Origin: Micromonospora sp. KC606
GTDB lineage: Bacteria; Actinomycetota; Actinomycetes; Mycobacteriales; Micromonosporaceae
Assembly (NCBI RefSeq): GCF_004348675.1
Contig: NZ_SMKN01000042.1
Span: 1-32,231 of the forward strand
Length of the DNA: 32,231 bases
Direction of reading: 5' to 3'
Part shown: positions 32,202 to 32,231 of the stretch, piece by piece
Layout of the letters: every line of letters begins with the position of its first letter
How positions within the stretch are numbered: the stretch's first letter is position 1
The notes under the pieces: model-generated
Database searches by the model: none
The model's input: only the letters and a program-made list of their open reading frames with translations
What the model was told of the DNA's origin: nothing
Translations under genes and position numbers: made by a program

Positions 32202-32231
32202 CGGGGTCAGGGCTGGGGTGCGGGCGCGGAG

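Overview
The window is very GC-rich, with a strong third-position G/C bias. It has actinobacterial gene content: ManB/TobH/ManA with SahH, a CpnT-like toxin operon, Tat lipoproteins and many apparently leaderless genes. A member of the Micromonosporaceae, probably Micromonospora or a relative, is the best guess. That rests on recognising gene families and on remembering similar intercistronic repeats in that genus. No database was consulted.

Layout. 1-145: decayed, frameshifted end of a short-chain dehydrogenase (minus strand). 234-4466: polyamine-type ABC transporter operon potD-potA-potB-potC, with a tandem 59-bp repeat at the potB/potC junction that keeps stop/start overlaps. 4781-6429: two exported or membrane proteins (a G5/excalibur protein and a tandem double-psi-barrel protein). 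6514-9775: a MerR regulator with a BtrH-like papain-fold protein on the minus strand, divergent from an aldehyde dehydrogenase. 9830-16608: a toxin island. It holds a minus-strand YrhB/deaminase/SUKH-3 fusion, divergent from a YbaB-like protein, a WXG100-like helical protein, a 1345-residue polymorphic toxin and a small likely immunity gene; small ORFs follow. 16701-18816: endonuclease V and a secreted single-pass protein. 18886-23955: mannose-phosphate cluster manB, Trm112-like, TobH-like SIS protein, CDF metal exporter, manA. 24207-27863: large secreted glycosidase-like protein with its own promoter and a pair of operators. 28235-29722: sahH behind a long structured leader. 29897-30055: a 52-residue membrane protein on the minus strand. 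30477-32138: OmpA-domain lipoprotein.

Most notable is the toxin. Its C-terminal half carries two different catalytic modules in series: a papain-like glutamine-deamidase domain (Cys835/His942/Asp957) and then a RelA/SpoT-fold nucleotide pyrophosphokinase-like domain with the R-x-K-x3-S-x3-K signature. The second module and the adjoining small gene have clearly lower GC than the rest, as expected for a recently exchanged toxin tip with its own immunity gene. The second notable structure is a set of micro-ORFs placed exactly between genes with 4-base start/stop overlaps on both sides: two copies before potC and one, of unrelated sequence, before the CDF gene. They look like intercistronic inserts that preserve translational coupling.

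Functionally, manB, manA and the TobH-like protein supply mannose-1-phosphate and fructose-6-phosphate interconversion for GDP-mannose. sahH removes S-adenosylhomocysteine. In Streptomyces and mycobacteria I recall these genes lying close together, so the glycosidase between manA and sahH looks like an insertion into a conserved neighbourhood.
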